This document shows, in pieces, positions 44,821 to 52,588 of a DNA stretch of 64,000 nt. The stretch is from Nocardioides palaemonis (GTDB lineage Bacteria; Actinomycetota; Actinomycetes; Propionibacteriales; Nocardioidaceae). Where the stretch lies: assembly GCF_018275325.1 (NCBI RefSeq), contig NZ_JAGVQR010000001.1, forward strand, positions 620,001 through 684,000, read 5' to 3'. A program made the translations under genes and the position numbers. The notes under the pieces are model-generated. The model was given only the letters and a program-made list of their open reading frames with translations, made no database searches and had not been told where the DNA came from. How positions within the stretch are numbered: the first letter of the stretch is position 1; every line of letters begins with the position of its first letter.

Positions 44821-45746
44821 GCGAGCCGGGGCTCGTCGCCGCGATCGACTGCGGCACCAACTCGATCAAGATCCTGGTGGGGCGCGTACGCCCTGACGGC
44901 GGCATGGACGTGGTGCTGCGTGACTCCCGGGTGGTCCGCCTCGGCCAGGGTGTCGACCGCACCGGCGAGCTCGCCGACGAGGCGCTGGAGCGCACCTTCG
45001 GCGCGATCGACGAGTTCGCCGCCGTGGTCGCCGAGCACGGCGTCCCCGCCGAGCGGCTCCGCTTCTGCGCCACCTCCGCCACCCGCGACGCGCGCAACGC
45101 CGCGGTCTTCGCCGAGGGCGTACGCGTCCGGCTCGGGGTGGAGCCCGAGGTGCTGTCGGGCGACGAGGAGGCGGCGCTCGTCTACGCCGGCGCGATCGCC
45201 GGCCGGGCCGGCGCACCCGAGGAGCCGGTGCTGGTGGTCGACATCGGCGGCGGCTCCACCGAGCTGGTGCTGGGCGAGGGCGGTCGCCGGACGGCGGTGT
45301 CGATGGACGTCGGGTCGGTGCGGCTGCACGAGCGGCACCTGCACGGCGACCCGCCGACCGCCGACGAGGTCGCGGCGTGCGTGGCCGACGTCGACGCGGC
45401 GCTCGACGCCTCGGGCGTCCCGCTCGAGCAGGCCCGCACCGTCATCGGCACCTCCGGCACCATCAAGACCCTCGCCTGCGGGGTGCTCGCCCTGCCGACC
45501 TACGACCGTGACGCCTTCGACGGCGCCGAGCTGTCCAACGCCGAGACCGCGCGGTTCGTCGCCGACCTGGTCGCGATGAGCGTCGACGAGCGCCGCGCGC
45601 TGCCCTACATGCACCCCGGTCGCGCCGACGTGATCGACGCCGGTGCGCTCATCTGGGACCGGATCCTGCGGCGGGTGCCGGTCTCGCAGCACGTCGTCTC
45701 CGAGGCCGACATCCTGCACGGCATCGCGGCCGCGATCGGGTCGTGA
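44817..45746 (+). CDS. ppx: Exopolyphosphatase / pppGpp phosphohydrolase family (Ppx/GppA)
   Basis: The product has 309 residues and overlaps the previous stop by 4 bases. The ASKHA-fold phosphate motifs are present: VAAIDCGTNSIKILVG (about 6-21), VVDIGGGSTELVLG (about 140) and VIGTSGTIKTLACG. It is a short single-module enzyme, like mycobacterial Ppx1/Ppx2, without the C-terminal HD domain. It probably removes terminal phosphate from polyphosphate or the 5' phosphate of pppGpp. Which substrate is preferred cannot be read from sequence. Confidence 0.9.
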   Translation: MSEPGLVAAIDCGTNSIKILVGRVRPDGGMDVVLRDSRVVRLGQGVDRTGELADEALERTFGAIDEFAAVVAEHGVPAERLRFCATSATRDARNAAVFAEGVRVRLGVEPEVLSGDEEAALVYAGAIAGRAGAPEEPVLVVDIGGGSTELVLGEGGRRTAVSMDVGSVRLHERHLHGDPPTADEVAACVADVDAALDASGVPLEQARTVIGTSGTIKTLACGVLALPTYDRDAFDGAELSNAETARFVADLVAMSVDERRALPYMHPGRADVIDAGALIWDRILRRVPVSQHVVSEADILHGIAAAIGS

Positions 45747-46567
45747 CGCTCCTGCCGCACCCCGTCGTGGGCGGGGCCTTCACCAGTCCGGTCGAGCCCG
45801 GCACCGGGTGGCCCGACGACCCGGCCGACGCCACCACGGCGGTCGCGCGCGACGCCGAGGACGTACGCCTCCTCGCCGCGGACGCCGACCTGGCCGGGCT
45901 CGAGGCCCGGGTGAGCGTCTGCGCGGCGTGCCCACGCCTCGTGCGGTGGCGCGAGGACGTCGCCCGCGACAAGCGCGCCTCCTTCGCCGACCAGCCCTAC
46001 TGGGGCCGGCCGATCGCCGGGTGGGGCGATCCCGAGCCGACGCTGCTGGTCGTCGGGCTCGCGCCCGCCGCCAACGGCGGCAACCGGACCGGACGGATCT
46101 TCACCGGCGACCCGAGCGCCGACTGGCTCTTCGCCAGCCTGCACCGCACCGGGTGGGCGTCGCAGCCGACCAGCGAGCACGCCGGCGACGGGCAGCAGCT
46201 CCTCGGCGCCCGGATGGTCGCCACCGTGCGCTGTGCGCCCCCGGACAACAAGCCCACGCCCGCCGAGCGCGACACCTGCGCCCCCTGGATCGCCGCCGAG
46301 CTCGCGCTGCTCCCGACGGTGCGGGCCGTGGTGGCGCTCGGGTCGTTCGGGTGGGACGGCGCGGTCCGCTCGCTGGTCGCCGCGGGTGCGCCCGCGCCAC
46401 CGCGGCGCCCGCGGTTCGGGCACGGCGAGGAGGTCCGGCTCGGGGACGTCACGCTGCTCGGCTGCTACCACCCGTCGCCGCACAACACCTACACCGGCAG
46501 GCTCACCGCGGACATGACGGACGCGGTCTTCGAGCGGGCGCGTGCGCTGACGGGTCCGGCCGTCTGA
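45743..46567 (+). CDS. Type 5 uracil-DNA glycosylase (UDGb)
   Basis: The product has 274 residues. The GTG at 45743 overlaps the ppx stop. Family 5 motifs are GLAPAANGGNRTGRIFTG (about 108-125) and CYHPSPHNTYTGRLT (about 242-256). Cys residues in VCAACPRL, VRCAPP and RDTCAPW would hold the 4Fe-4S cluster. The enzyme removes uracil and some oxidised or deaminated bases from DNA. It lacks the Asp of family 1, normal for UDGb. Confidence 0.9.
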   Translation: MTLLPHPVVGGAFTSPVEPGTGWPDDPADATTAVARDAEDVRLLAADADLAGLEARVSVCAACPRLVRWREDVARDKRASFADQPYWGRPIAGWGDPEPTLLVVGLAPAANGGNRTGRIFTGDPSADWLFASLHRTGWASQPTSEHAGDGQQLLGARMVATVRCAPPDNKPTPAERDTCAPWIAAELALLPTVRAVVALGSFGWDGAVRSLVAAGAPAPPRRPRFGHGEEVRLGDVTLLGCYHPSPHNTYTGRLTADMTDAVFERARALTGPAV

Positions 46568-46580
46568 CAGGGTGGCGCCC

Positions 46581-47099
46581 GTGACCTCCCACGCCATCAC
46601 CGTCCTCGGCCACGACCGCCCCGGCATCATCGCCGAGACCACCGGTCGGCTCGCGGGTCTGGGCCTCAACCTCGAGGACTCCACGATGACGCTGCTGCGG
46701 GGCCACTTCGCGATGATGCTGGTCTGCGCGGGCGACGTCGCGGACGCCGAGATCGAGGCGGCTCTCGCGCCGCTCGCCGCCGACGGCAGCCTCACCGTGT
46801 CGGTCCGCGAGGTGCCGGCCGAGCCGGCCGCGGCGAGCGCCGGCTCGTCGTGGGTGCTGTCGGTCCACGGGGGCGACCGCCCGGGCATCGTCTCCGCCGT
46901 GGTCGGCGTCGTCGCCGGCGTCGGCGGCAACATCACCGACCTCACCACCCGGCTGTCCGGCGACCTCTACCTCCTCGTCGCCGAGGTCGACCTGCCGTCC
47001 GGGGCCGACGTCGAGGCGGTCGAGCGCGACCTGGCGGCGGCCGCGGCGGACCTCGGCGTCGGCGTCTCGCTGCGCCCGGCCGACACCGACGAGCTCTGA
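46581..47099 (+). CDS. Double ACT-domain protein (GcvR-like)
   Basis: The product has 172 residues from GTG 46581, with AGGGTGG upstream. A GTG at 46572 is an alternative. It consists of two ACT modules: VLGHDRPGIIAETTGRLAGL (about 8-27) and VHGGDRPGIVSAVVGVVAGV (about 98-117). This is the layout of GcvR, the glycine-cleavage repressor accessory protein, and related amino-acid sensors. No catalytic domain is attached. In actinobacteria such proteins are annotated as ACT-domain regulators of uncertain target. It precedes the deformylase gene by 5 bases. Confidence 0.8.
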   Translation: MTSHAITVLGHDRPGIIAETTGRLAGLGLNLEDSTMTLLRGHFAMMLVCAGDVADAEIEAALAPLAADGSLTVSVREVPAEPAAASAGSSWVLSVHGGDRPGIVSAVVGVVAGVGGNITDLTTRLSGDLYLLVAEVDLPSGADVEAVERDLAAAAADLGVGVSLRPADTDEL

Positions 47100-47104
47100 G
47101 CCGC

Positions 47105-47662
47105 GTGGGCGTGAACCCCCGGGTCCTGCGGTGGACCGAGGCCGACCTCGGTGTGGCCGGCGAGCTGCGCGAGGTCGTACGCGCCCCTGCCGGCGTGCTC
47201 TCGACCTCCGGCGCGACCGTCGACCCGACCTCGCCCGAGGTGGTGCGGCTCGCCGCCGACCTGGTCGCCACGATGCGTGTCTCACCCGGCTGCGTCGGCC
47301 TCGCCGCGCCGCAGGTGGGGGAGGGCGTCAAGGTCTTCTGCGTCGACGTCTCCGAGCACCCGAAGACCCGCGGCCACCACGGCACGTTCGTGCTCTGCAA
47401 CGCCGAGGTCGTGTCCGGCACCCGCAACCAGAAGGCGCGCGAGGGCTGCATGTCGGTGCCCGACTTCACCGGCGACGTGAAGCGGCCGAGCCGGGTCGTC
47501 GTGCGCGGCCAGCTGCCCGGGACCGGCGAGGAGGTCGAGCTCGAGGCCGAGGCCTTCGAGGCGCGGGCGCTGCAGCACGAGATCGACCACTGCGACGGCC
47601 TGCTCTTCCTCGACCGCGCGGCCGGCGCGCACGCCGTCTACGCTCGCAAGACCTATCTCTGA
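47105..47662 (+). CDS. def: Peptide deformylase
   Basis: The product has 185 residues from GTG 47105. GTG at 47111 is possible. The three diagnostic motifs are present: GLAAPQVG (motif 1), EGCMSVP (motif 2, Cys ligand) and LQHEIDHCDG (motif 3, HExxH), together holding the catalytic metal. It removes the N-formyl group from new proteins at the ribosome. The rest is typical for type 1 enzymes of actinobacteria. It is followed 25 bases later by a tRNA gene. Confidence 0.95.
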   Translation: MGVNPRVLRWTEADLGVAGELREVVRAPAGVLSTSGATVDPTSPEVVRLAADLVATMRVSPGCVGLAAPQVGEGVKVFCVDVSEHPKTRGHHGTFVLCNAEVVSGTRNQKAREGCMSVPDFTGDVKRPSRVVVRGQLPGTGEEVELEAEAFEARALQHEIDHCDGLLFLDRAAGAHAVYARKTYL

Positions 47663-47687
47663 GCCGTCCCACGATCCATCGGCTCGC

Positions 47688-47761
47688 GCCCCGGTATCCC
47701 AACCGGTAGAGGAAGCCGCCTTAAAAGCGGCACAGTCTGGGTTCGAACCCCAGCCGGGGCA
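47688..47761 (+). tRNA. tRNA with anticodon UAA and a short variable arm (Leu-type anticodon)
   Basis: The acceptor stem GCCCCGG/CCGGGGC, the anticodon stem GCCGC/GCGGC with loop CTTAAAA (anticodon TAA) and the T arm CTGGG-TTCGAAC-CCCAG all pair perfectly. The D arm has a 3-bp stem and GG in the loop. CCA is not encoded. UAA should read the Leu codon UUA, but leucine tRNAs are class II with a long variable arm, while here it is only 5 bases (ACAGT). The amino acid identity is therefore uncertain. Confidence 0.85.
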
Positions 47762-47905
47762 CCCAGGTCGTCGACGGCCCGGCTCGGGCGCGTGGTCGAC
47801 GTGGTAGGCCAGCGCACACGCGTCCGACCTCCGGGTGGCGGGCTGAGGGAGTCGTCCCCGCAACGAGCGCGGTGCTCCATCGCTCGTCACCGGAGGTGCC
47901 GGGCG

Positions 47906-48352
47906 TCACAGGTCGGGCCGGTCGCGGACCCGCCGGATGACCTCGGTGGTCGACAACGCGCTCGTGCGCGGCACGGTCACGAAGGCTCCCGCGGCGACGG
48001 CAGGTCCGTAGACGGACGCGGCGCCGTCGGCCGAGAGCTCGTCGCCGTGGACGACGAGGGAGATCCGGTGCTCGGTCAGGAAGGCGTCGGTCAGCCGGGC
48101 GGGGGCGTCCGCGACCACCTCGTCGACGAAGCGGCACGACTCGATGACGGCGACGCGCTCGGCGAGGGTCATGACGGGACGTCGCTTGTAGGACGCAGCG
48201 GTCTCGTCGGAGAGCACGCCGACGACCAGCCAGTCGCCGTGAGCCCGCGCGGCGCGCAGGAGCTCGACGTGACCGGCGTGGAACAGGTCGCCGACCATGT
48301 CAACGTAGACGCGTGCGTGGGCCCCGTGCTGGTCCTGGAATGTCACCGGCAC
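47906..48352 (-). CDS. Cytidylyltransferase-like nucleotidyltransferase
   Basis: The product has 148 residues. GTG 48352 follows AAGGGG. The nucleotide-binding motif GDLFHAGHVELLRAAR (about 21-36) and the RTSALSTTEVIRRV near the end are the HxGH and ISTT-type signatures of glycerol-phosphate / ethanolamine-phosphate cytidylyltransferases and RfaE C-terminal-like enzymes. The length fits a single-domain enzyme. It would join CTP or ATP to a phosphorylated alcohol or sugar. A role in envelope phospholipid or polymer precursor synthesis is possible, but no pathway partner lies nearby. Confidence 0.82.
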   Translation of the reverse strand: MPVTFQDQHGAHARVYVDMVGDLFHAGHVELLRAARAHGDWLVVGVLSDETAASYKRRPVMTLAERVAVIESCRFVDEVVADAPARLTDAFLTEHRISLVVHGDELSADGAASVYGPAVAAGAFVTVPRTSALSTTEVIRRVRDRPDL

Positions 48353-48466
48353 CGCCCCTTTCGCCGACTGCCCGGTCGTTGGGTTCTACCCGTCGCGGCT
48401 CCGTTGCACACCTGCGTCGGATCTTGACGCTGTCTTCGAAGGCAGTGTCGGTGCTTGGTGTCACAA

Positions 48467-48482
48467 TAGAACAGGTGATCTA
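48467..48482 (+). promoter_or_regulatory. LexA/SOS-like box upstream of the HNH gene
   Basis: TAGAACAGGTGATCTA is a near-palindrome. GAAC-N4-GATC differs by one base from the actinobacterial SOS core GAAC-N4-GTTC. It lies 20 bases before the ATG at 48503. Some 13E12/DUF222 genes of Mycobacterium are LexA-controlled. Confidence 0.45.
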
Positions 48483-48502
48483 CTCGGCAGAGGAGGCGGG
48501 AC

Positions 48503-49834
48503 ATGGAGCAGGAAGCGGCTTGGCAGGCATCCGATCTTCACGCCCTCGCCGACCTCCTCGCGGACCTGACCGCCTCCGGCACCGCGGTCGACCTGCTCGA
48601 CGGACTCGAGGCCCTCGAGCGGATCAAGTCCGCCGCCGCGGCCGCCCAGGTCGTCCTGACGACGACCTTCGCAGATGCCGCCGACACCGAGGACGTGCCG
48701 GTGCCGGGCCGCCGCACGCCGCCGCGGGCGTTGTCCGTCGGCGCCGAGGTCGCCCGCACCACCCTGGCCAGCCCGCACCAGGGCGAGCAGCGGGTCCTGC
48801 TGTCGCGGCGCCTGCGTGATGACCTGCCGCAGACCCTGGCCGCCCTGGCGCGGGGCGAGCTCACCGAGGACCGCGCCTTCGCGATCGCCCGCGAGGTCGC
48901 CCACCTCGACCCAGCCCAGCGCCGCCGGGTCGACGACGACCTCGCGCCCCGGCTCGCCGGGCTCGGCGACGTGCGGCTGCGCCAGGCCGTCCGCCGTTCC
49001 TGCCTGACGGTGGCGGCCGAGGCCGAGGGCCGTCGTCACCGCCGCGCCCGAGCGGACCGACGGGTCACGACCCGCCGGCTCGACGACGGCACCGGGCAGG
49101 TCGTCGCCACCCTCCCGCTGGAGGACGTCGCCGCCGTGCGTGCTGCCCTCGACGCCGCGGCCGCGAGCGCGCGGGCCGCGGGCGACGACCGCACGGGCGG
49201 CCAGGTCCGCGCCGACACGCTCGTCGCTCGCGTCACCGGGCGCGACCCCGTCACCGACGTCGCACCCGTGCGGGTCAACCTCGTCATCGGCGTGGAGTCG
49301 CTGTTCGGCGACGGCACGGAGCCCGGGTTCGTCCAGGGCGAGGGATTCCTGCCCGCCGCGATCTGCACCGACCTCGTGCGTCGCGCGAGCGCCGCCGCGA
49401 AGGCCGCGCTGCGCCGCCTGTTCGCCAGTCCGGCCGACCGGGCGCTCGTCGCGATGGAGTCGACCTCGCGGCACTTCGACGGCGCCCTCGCCGAGCTCCT
49501 CGACCTCCGCGACGGCGGCACCTGCCGCACCGCCGGCTGCAACGCCCCCATCCGCCACCACGACCACGTGGTCCCCGTCGCACGCGGAGGCTCGACCACC
49601 GCCGCCAACGGGCAGGGCCTGTGCGAGCGGTGCAACTACCTCAAGGAGTCTCCTGGCTGGGCCTCCTGGGTCAGCGAGCCACCCGAGGGCGACCGCCACC
49701 AGGTCGACTGCGTCTCCGAGCACCTGCGGCTCGCCAGGTCGACGGCGCCACCGCTCCCTGGAGGCCCGTCGGGCGGAATCGACTACTCGCCGGCCGAGCG
49801 GCAGCTCGCCAGCCGCTTCACCCTCGCGTCCTGA
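48503..49834 (+). CDS. DUF222 / HNH endonuclease protein (13E12-like)
   Basis: The product has 443 residues. The DUF222 domain covers about 10-280. The C-terminal HNH domain has CRTAGCNAPIRHHDHVVP then GGSTTAANGQGLCERCNYL, with the His-Asn-His residues and two Cys pairs for zinc. Such genes occur in many copies in Nocardioides and Mycobacterium genomes (13E12 repeat family). Their role is not settled. Mobility or DNA-damage response is suggested because several are SOS-regulated. ATG 48503 follows GGAGGCGGG. Confidence 0.85.
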   Translation: MEQEAAWQASDLHALADLLADLTASGTAVDLLDGLEALERIKSAAAAAQVVLTTTFADAADTEDVPVPGRRTPPRALSVGAEVARTTLASPHQGEQRVLLSRRLRDDLPQTLAALARGELTEDRAFAIAREVAHLDPAQRRRVDDDLAPRLAGLGDVRLRQAVRRSCLTVAAEAEGRRHRRARADRRVTTRRLDDGTGQVVATLPLEDVAAVRAALDAAAASARAAGDDRTGGQVRADTLVARVTGRDPVTDVAPVRVNLVIGVESLFGDGTEPGFVQGEGFLPAAICTDLVRRASAAAKAALRRLFASPADRALVAMESTSRHFDGALAELLDLRDGGTCRTAGCNAPIRHHDHVVPVARGGSTTAANGQGLCERCNYLKESPGWASWVSEPPEGDRHQVDCVSEHLRLARSTAPPLPGGPSGGIDYSPAERQLASRFTLAS

Positions 49835-50010
49835 GCGCGCTCACGCTCCGGGCCACCCACGCGGCCGCTTCGGCCGGGTAGAGCGGGAGCGGCTCGCCCT
49901 CGTCGTCGACCGGTCGCCACACCACCGGCACGACGGAGCCGTCGATCTCGGTGAGGGTCGCGCCGGTGGGGGCGGGAGGCGGGTCGAGCCGACCGGCCTT
50001 CCGCGGTCGC
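49818..50010 (-). pseudogene. Possible orphan reading frame or gene remnant
   Basis: On the minus strand an open frame encodes protein-like sequence (TGATLTEIDGSVVPVVWR, then DDEGEPLPLYPAEAAAWVAR) with normal codon GC bias, ending at 49818 and overlapping the HNH gene end by 17 bases. No ATG, GTG or TTG start is found at the expected place upstream, so it may be a remnant or may start at an internal GTG. The family is not recognised. Confidence 0.3.
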
Positions 50011-50020
50011 GGCTCGACCC
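49981..50020. terminator. Perfect 11-bp inverted repeat after the HNH gene
   Basis: GGGTCGAGCCG (49981-49991) and CGGCTCGACCC (50010-50020) pair exactly around an 18-base loop. It lies 147 bases after the HNH stop, so it may be a terminator or a regulator-binding repeat for the small gene at 50058. Confidence 0.45.
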
Positions 50021-50044
50021 TCGCGTCGTGCGCGCCGGGCGACG

Positions 50045-50050
50045 TACCCT
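50045..50050 (+). promoter_or_regulatory. -10 hexamer TACCCT, leaderless start of the small protein gene
   Basis: TACCCT ends 7 bases before the ATG at 50058. No ribosome-binding site is visible. Confidence 0.45.
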
Positions 50051-50057
50051 CCCGGCC

Positions 50058-50240
50058 ATGGGGATCTTCCGCCGACGACGCCGCCGTGCCGCGACCAAGG
50101 AGGAGGCGCTTGCCGAAGCCCGCCGCGCGGTCGACAGCCTGCGCCGGGACCAGGCCGACCTCGAGCGCTACCGCTCGGGCAAGCAGTCGGAGCCGGCGGA
50201 CCGGATGACCCAGAACCAGTGGCTCGGCAGCGGCGGCTGA
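50058..50240 (+). CDS. Small basic hypothetical protein, 60 residues
   Basis: The predicted protein starts MGIFRRRRRRAATKEEAL, continues with a charged helix (AEARRAVDSLRRDQADLERY) and ends MTQNQWLGSGG. The Arg cluster followed by a helix suggests nucleic-acid or membrane-surface binding, but no family is recognised. Support comes from codon bias and the -10 placed for leaderless translation. The RTX-repeat gene starts 30 bases later. Confidence 0.6.
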   Translation: MGIFRRRRRRAATKEEALAEARRAVDSLRRDQADLERYRSGKQSEPADRMTQNQWLGSGG

Positions 50241-50269
50241 GCCTCGGTGCGGCGACCTCGCGGGGACGC

Positions 50270-51544
50270 ATGAGGCTGCACACGGGCCTGGCAACGCTGC
50301 TGGTGGCAGCCCTGTGGCTGCCCGTGCCCGCCTCGGCCGTCCACGCCGAGGCCCCCACCTGCGACGGGCTGGCCGCGACCTTCGTCGGCACCGACGGTGA
50401 CGACACCATCGTGGGCACGCCCGGCGACGACGTGGTCGTCGCCCTCGACGGCAACGACGACGTGGACGCCGGCGCGGGCGACGACGTGGTCTGCGGAGGC
50501 GCGGGCGCCGACGTGCTGACCGGGGGAGAGGGCGCCGACCGCCTCTTCGGCGGCACCCACGGGCTGGTGCCGATGTTCGAGGACGAGCCGATGCTGGGCG
50601 GGGACACCCTCGTGCCCGGGCCGGGCGACGACCTGGTCGACCCGGGCGTCAACACCCTGCTGCGCGACGACGGCTACAACAGCGTGGACGTCATCGACCT
50701 CTCCACGTCGGTGGCCGGGGTCGTCGTCGACCTCCTCGCGGGCACCGCGACCGGCGACGGCACCGACACGGTCGTGGTGGCCCAGCCGGTCCCGGTGAGC
50801 GGCGCCGTCATCGAGGTGCGCGGCTCGACCCACGCCGACACCCTGCTCGGCACTGACGGCCCCGACCAGCTGATCGGCAATGGCGGCGGCGACCGGATCG
50901 AGGGGCGTGGCGGCGACGACTTCATCGTCAACGACTGGGACGAGTACGCCCCGGCGCGCGGCGAGGACGCCAACGACGTCTTCGTCGGCGGCGAGGGCGA
51001 CGACTACCTCGACTCCACCGGAGGCGCCGGCGTCATCCTCGGCGGCCCGGGCGACGACGGGCTGCGCAAGGAGGGCGGTCCCTCGACGCTGGACGGCGGT
51101 CCCGGGCGCGACCGGCTCGAGGTCTACCTCGGTCGCGGACGGCACGCCCTCACCGGCGGGTCCGGCCGCGACGAGGTGTTCCTCGGCGTCCTCGACACCG
51201 GACCGCGCACCCGCGGCGTGCTCGACCACGCCCGCGAGCGGTTCGTGGCCCGCTTCGGCCACCGCGACCCCGTACGGGCGTCGGTGGTCGACGTCGAGCG
51301 CGTCGCCATGCCGCACAACCGCGGCCGCTGGACCTACCTCGGCACGCCGGGGGACGACCACGTGAGCGGGGGAGCGCCCTACACCGCCCGCGGCCGCGGC
51401 GGCGACGACGTGCTGGTCGGGTCGTACGGCGACGACGTCCTGCTCGGCGGCCGGGGCCGCGACGTCGCCCGCGGGGGTCGCGGCGCCGACCTGTGCCGCG
51501 CCGAGGACGCGCGCCACTGCGAGCGCGGTGGCCGTCGTTCCTGA
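50270..51544 (+). CDS. Secreted RTX-type calcium-binding repeat protein
   Basis: The product has 424 residues. ATG 50270 begins a signal peptide (LHTGLATLLVAALWLPVPASA). Nine-residue GGxGxDxxx-type repeats appear in several blocks: FVGTDGDDTIVGTPGDDVVV (about 36-55), GGAGADVLTGGEGADRLFGG, GDRIEGRGGDDFIVN and GGDDVLVGSYGDDVLLGGRG near the end. Such repeats fold into a calcium-stabilised beta roll after export. No lipase, protease or toxin domain is attached. A surface-layer or adhesion role is possible. Cys residues in TCDGL and ARHCERG may form a disulfide. Confidence 0.82.
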   Translation: MRLHTGLATLLVAALWLPVPASAVHAEAPTCDGLAATFVGTDGDDTIVGTPGDDVVVALDGNDDVDAGAGDDVVCGGAGADVLTGGEGADRLFGGTHGLVPMFEDEPMLGGDTLVPGPGDDLVDPGVNTLLRDDGYNSVDVIDLSTSVAGVVVDLLAGTATGDGTDTVVVAQPVPVSGAVIEVRGSTHADTLLGTDGPDQLIGNGGGDRIEGRGGDDFIVNDWDEYAPARGEDANDVFVGGEGDDYLDSTGGAGVILGGPGDDGLRKEGGPSTLDGGPGRDRLEVYLGRGRHALTGGSGRDEVFLGVLDTGPRTRGVLDHARERFVARFGHRDPVRASVVDVERVAMPHNRGRWTYLGTPGDDHVSGGAPYTARGRGGDDVLVGSYGDDVLLGGRGRDVARGGRGADLCRAEDARHCERGGRRS

Positions 51545-51584
51545 GAAGTTGCTGTGACGGGAACAGTGCCCCCGCGGCACACGT

Positions 51585-51611
51585 TTGACCATGTGTCATC
51601 CCGGCTACAGT
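51585..51611 (+). promoter_or_regulatory. Promoter-like TTGACC / TACAGT upstream of the Bax-inhibitor-like gene
   Basis: TTGACC (51585-51590) and TACAGT (51606-51611) are 15 bases apart, shorter than ideal, about 80 bases ahead of the ATG at 51691. Confidence 0.4.
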
Positions 51612-51690
51612 GGGCTGACACGACAGGCGCCGTCACCGCGACGGCGTCGTGACCTCCGGAGACTCCGGAGGAGGCCTCCAAGGAGAGACC

Positions 51691-52506
51691 ATGAGAAGCA
51701 ACAACCCCGTGTTCGCCCGTTCGGAGGAGTTCAACCGCTCCTCGAACGCCTACGGCAACCAGACCTACGCCGGCGGGGGCGCTGCCTACCCCGGCTACGG
51801 CGAGACCCCCACCCAGGTCGACCAGGGCCGGATGACGATCGACTCGGTCGTGCAGAAGACCGCGATCTCGATCGCGCTCGTCTTCGCTGCTGCGTTCGCC
51901 ACCTGGTGGTGGATCGGCGATCTGACCGAGTCCGCAGACCTCGGCCGCGTCGGCATGCTCGCCATGCTCGGCGCCGGCAGCGCGTTCCTGCTGTCGCTGG
52001 TCAACTCGTTCAAGCGGATCATCAGCCCGGCCCTCGTCATGGCCTTCGCGGTCGCCGAGGGTGTCGCGCTCGGCGCCGTCAGCAAGCTCTTCGAGGTGTC
52101 CTACCCGGGCATCGTGACCAGCGCCGTCCTCGGCACGTTCGCCGCGTTCGCCGGCACGCTCGCGGCCTACAAGTTCCTCGACATCAAGGTCGGCGACAAG
52201 TTCCGCCGCGGCGTCGTGGCCGGCATGTTCGCGATGGTCGGCCTCGGCCTGCTGTCGCTGGTGCTGAGCTTCTTCGGCATCGACACCGGCCTCTACGGCA
52301 ACGGCGGCCTGGGCTTCGTCTTCGCCCTCGCCGGCCTGGTGCTCGGCGTGTTCATGCTGATCCTCGACTTCGACTTCGTGGAGAACGGCGTCGCCGCCGG
52401 CCTGCCCGAGCGCGAGTCGTGGCGCGCGGCCTTCGGCCTGACCGTCAGCCTGGTCTGGATCTACACCAACCTGCTGCGCATCCTCGCGATCCTGCGCGGC
52501 GACTGA
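51691..52506 (+). CDS. Bax inhibitor-1 / YccA-like membrane protein
   Basis: The product has 271 residues. ATG 51691 follows AAGGAGA. A polar N-terminal tail (about 1-55, rich in Asn, Ser, Tyr and Gly) precedes seven membrane helices, ending with LVWIYTNLLRILAILRGD, the usual family end. This fits the large actinobacterial branch of Bax inhibitor-like proteins (compare YetJ, a pH-dependent calcium leak). It is probably a membrane channel or stress protein. It is convergent with the SGNH hydrolase gene and shares a terminator. Confidence 0.85.
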   Translation: MRSNNPVFARSEEFNRSSNAYGNQTYAGGGAAYPGYGETPTQVDQGRMTIDSVVQKTAISIALVFAAAFATWWWIGDLTESADLGRVGMLAMLGAGSAFLLSLVNSFKRIISPALVMAFAVAEGVALGAVSKLFEVSYPGIVTSAVLGTFAAFAGTLAAYKFLDIKVGDKFRRGVVAGMFAMVGLGLLSLVLSFFGIDTGLYGNGGLGFVFALAGLVLGVFMLILDFDFVENGVAAGLPERESWRAAFGLTVSLVWIYTNLLRILAILRGD

Positions 52507-52528
52507 CGCGCACCCGGTCCCGAGACGG

Positions 52529-52559
52529 CGGCCCGTCCGAGCACTGCTCGGGCGGGCCG
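52529..52559. terminator. 14-bp hairpin between convergent genes
   Basis: CGGCCCGTCCGAGC pairs with GCTCGGGCGGGCCG (one T-G wobble) around ACT, followed by TTCGTCG. It can end both the Bax-inhibitor-like and SGNH hydrolase transcripts. Confidence 0.8.
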
Positions 52560-52588
52560 TTCGTCGTCCCGCGACCGGTCGGCTGGGT

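Noticed and set aside
48431..48446. CTGTCTTCGAAGGCAG as an SOS box
   Set aside because: It is palindromic but lacks the GAAC-N4-GTTC core. The site at 48467 is a better match.
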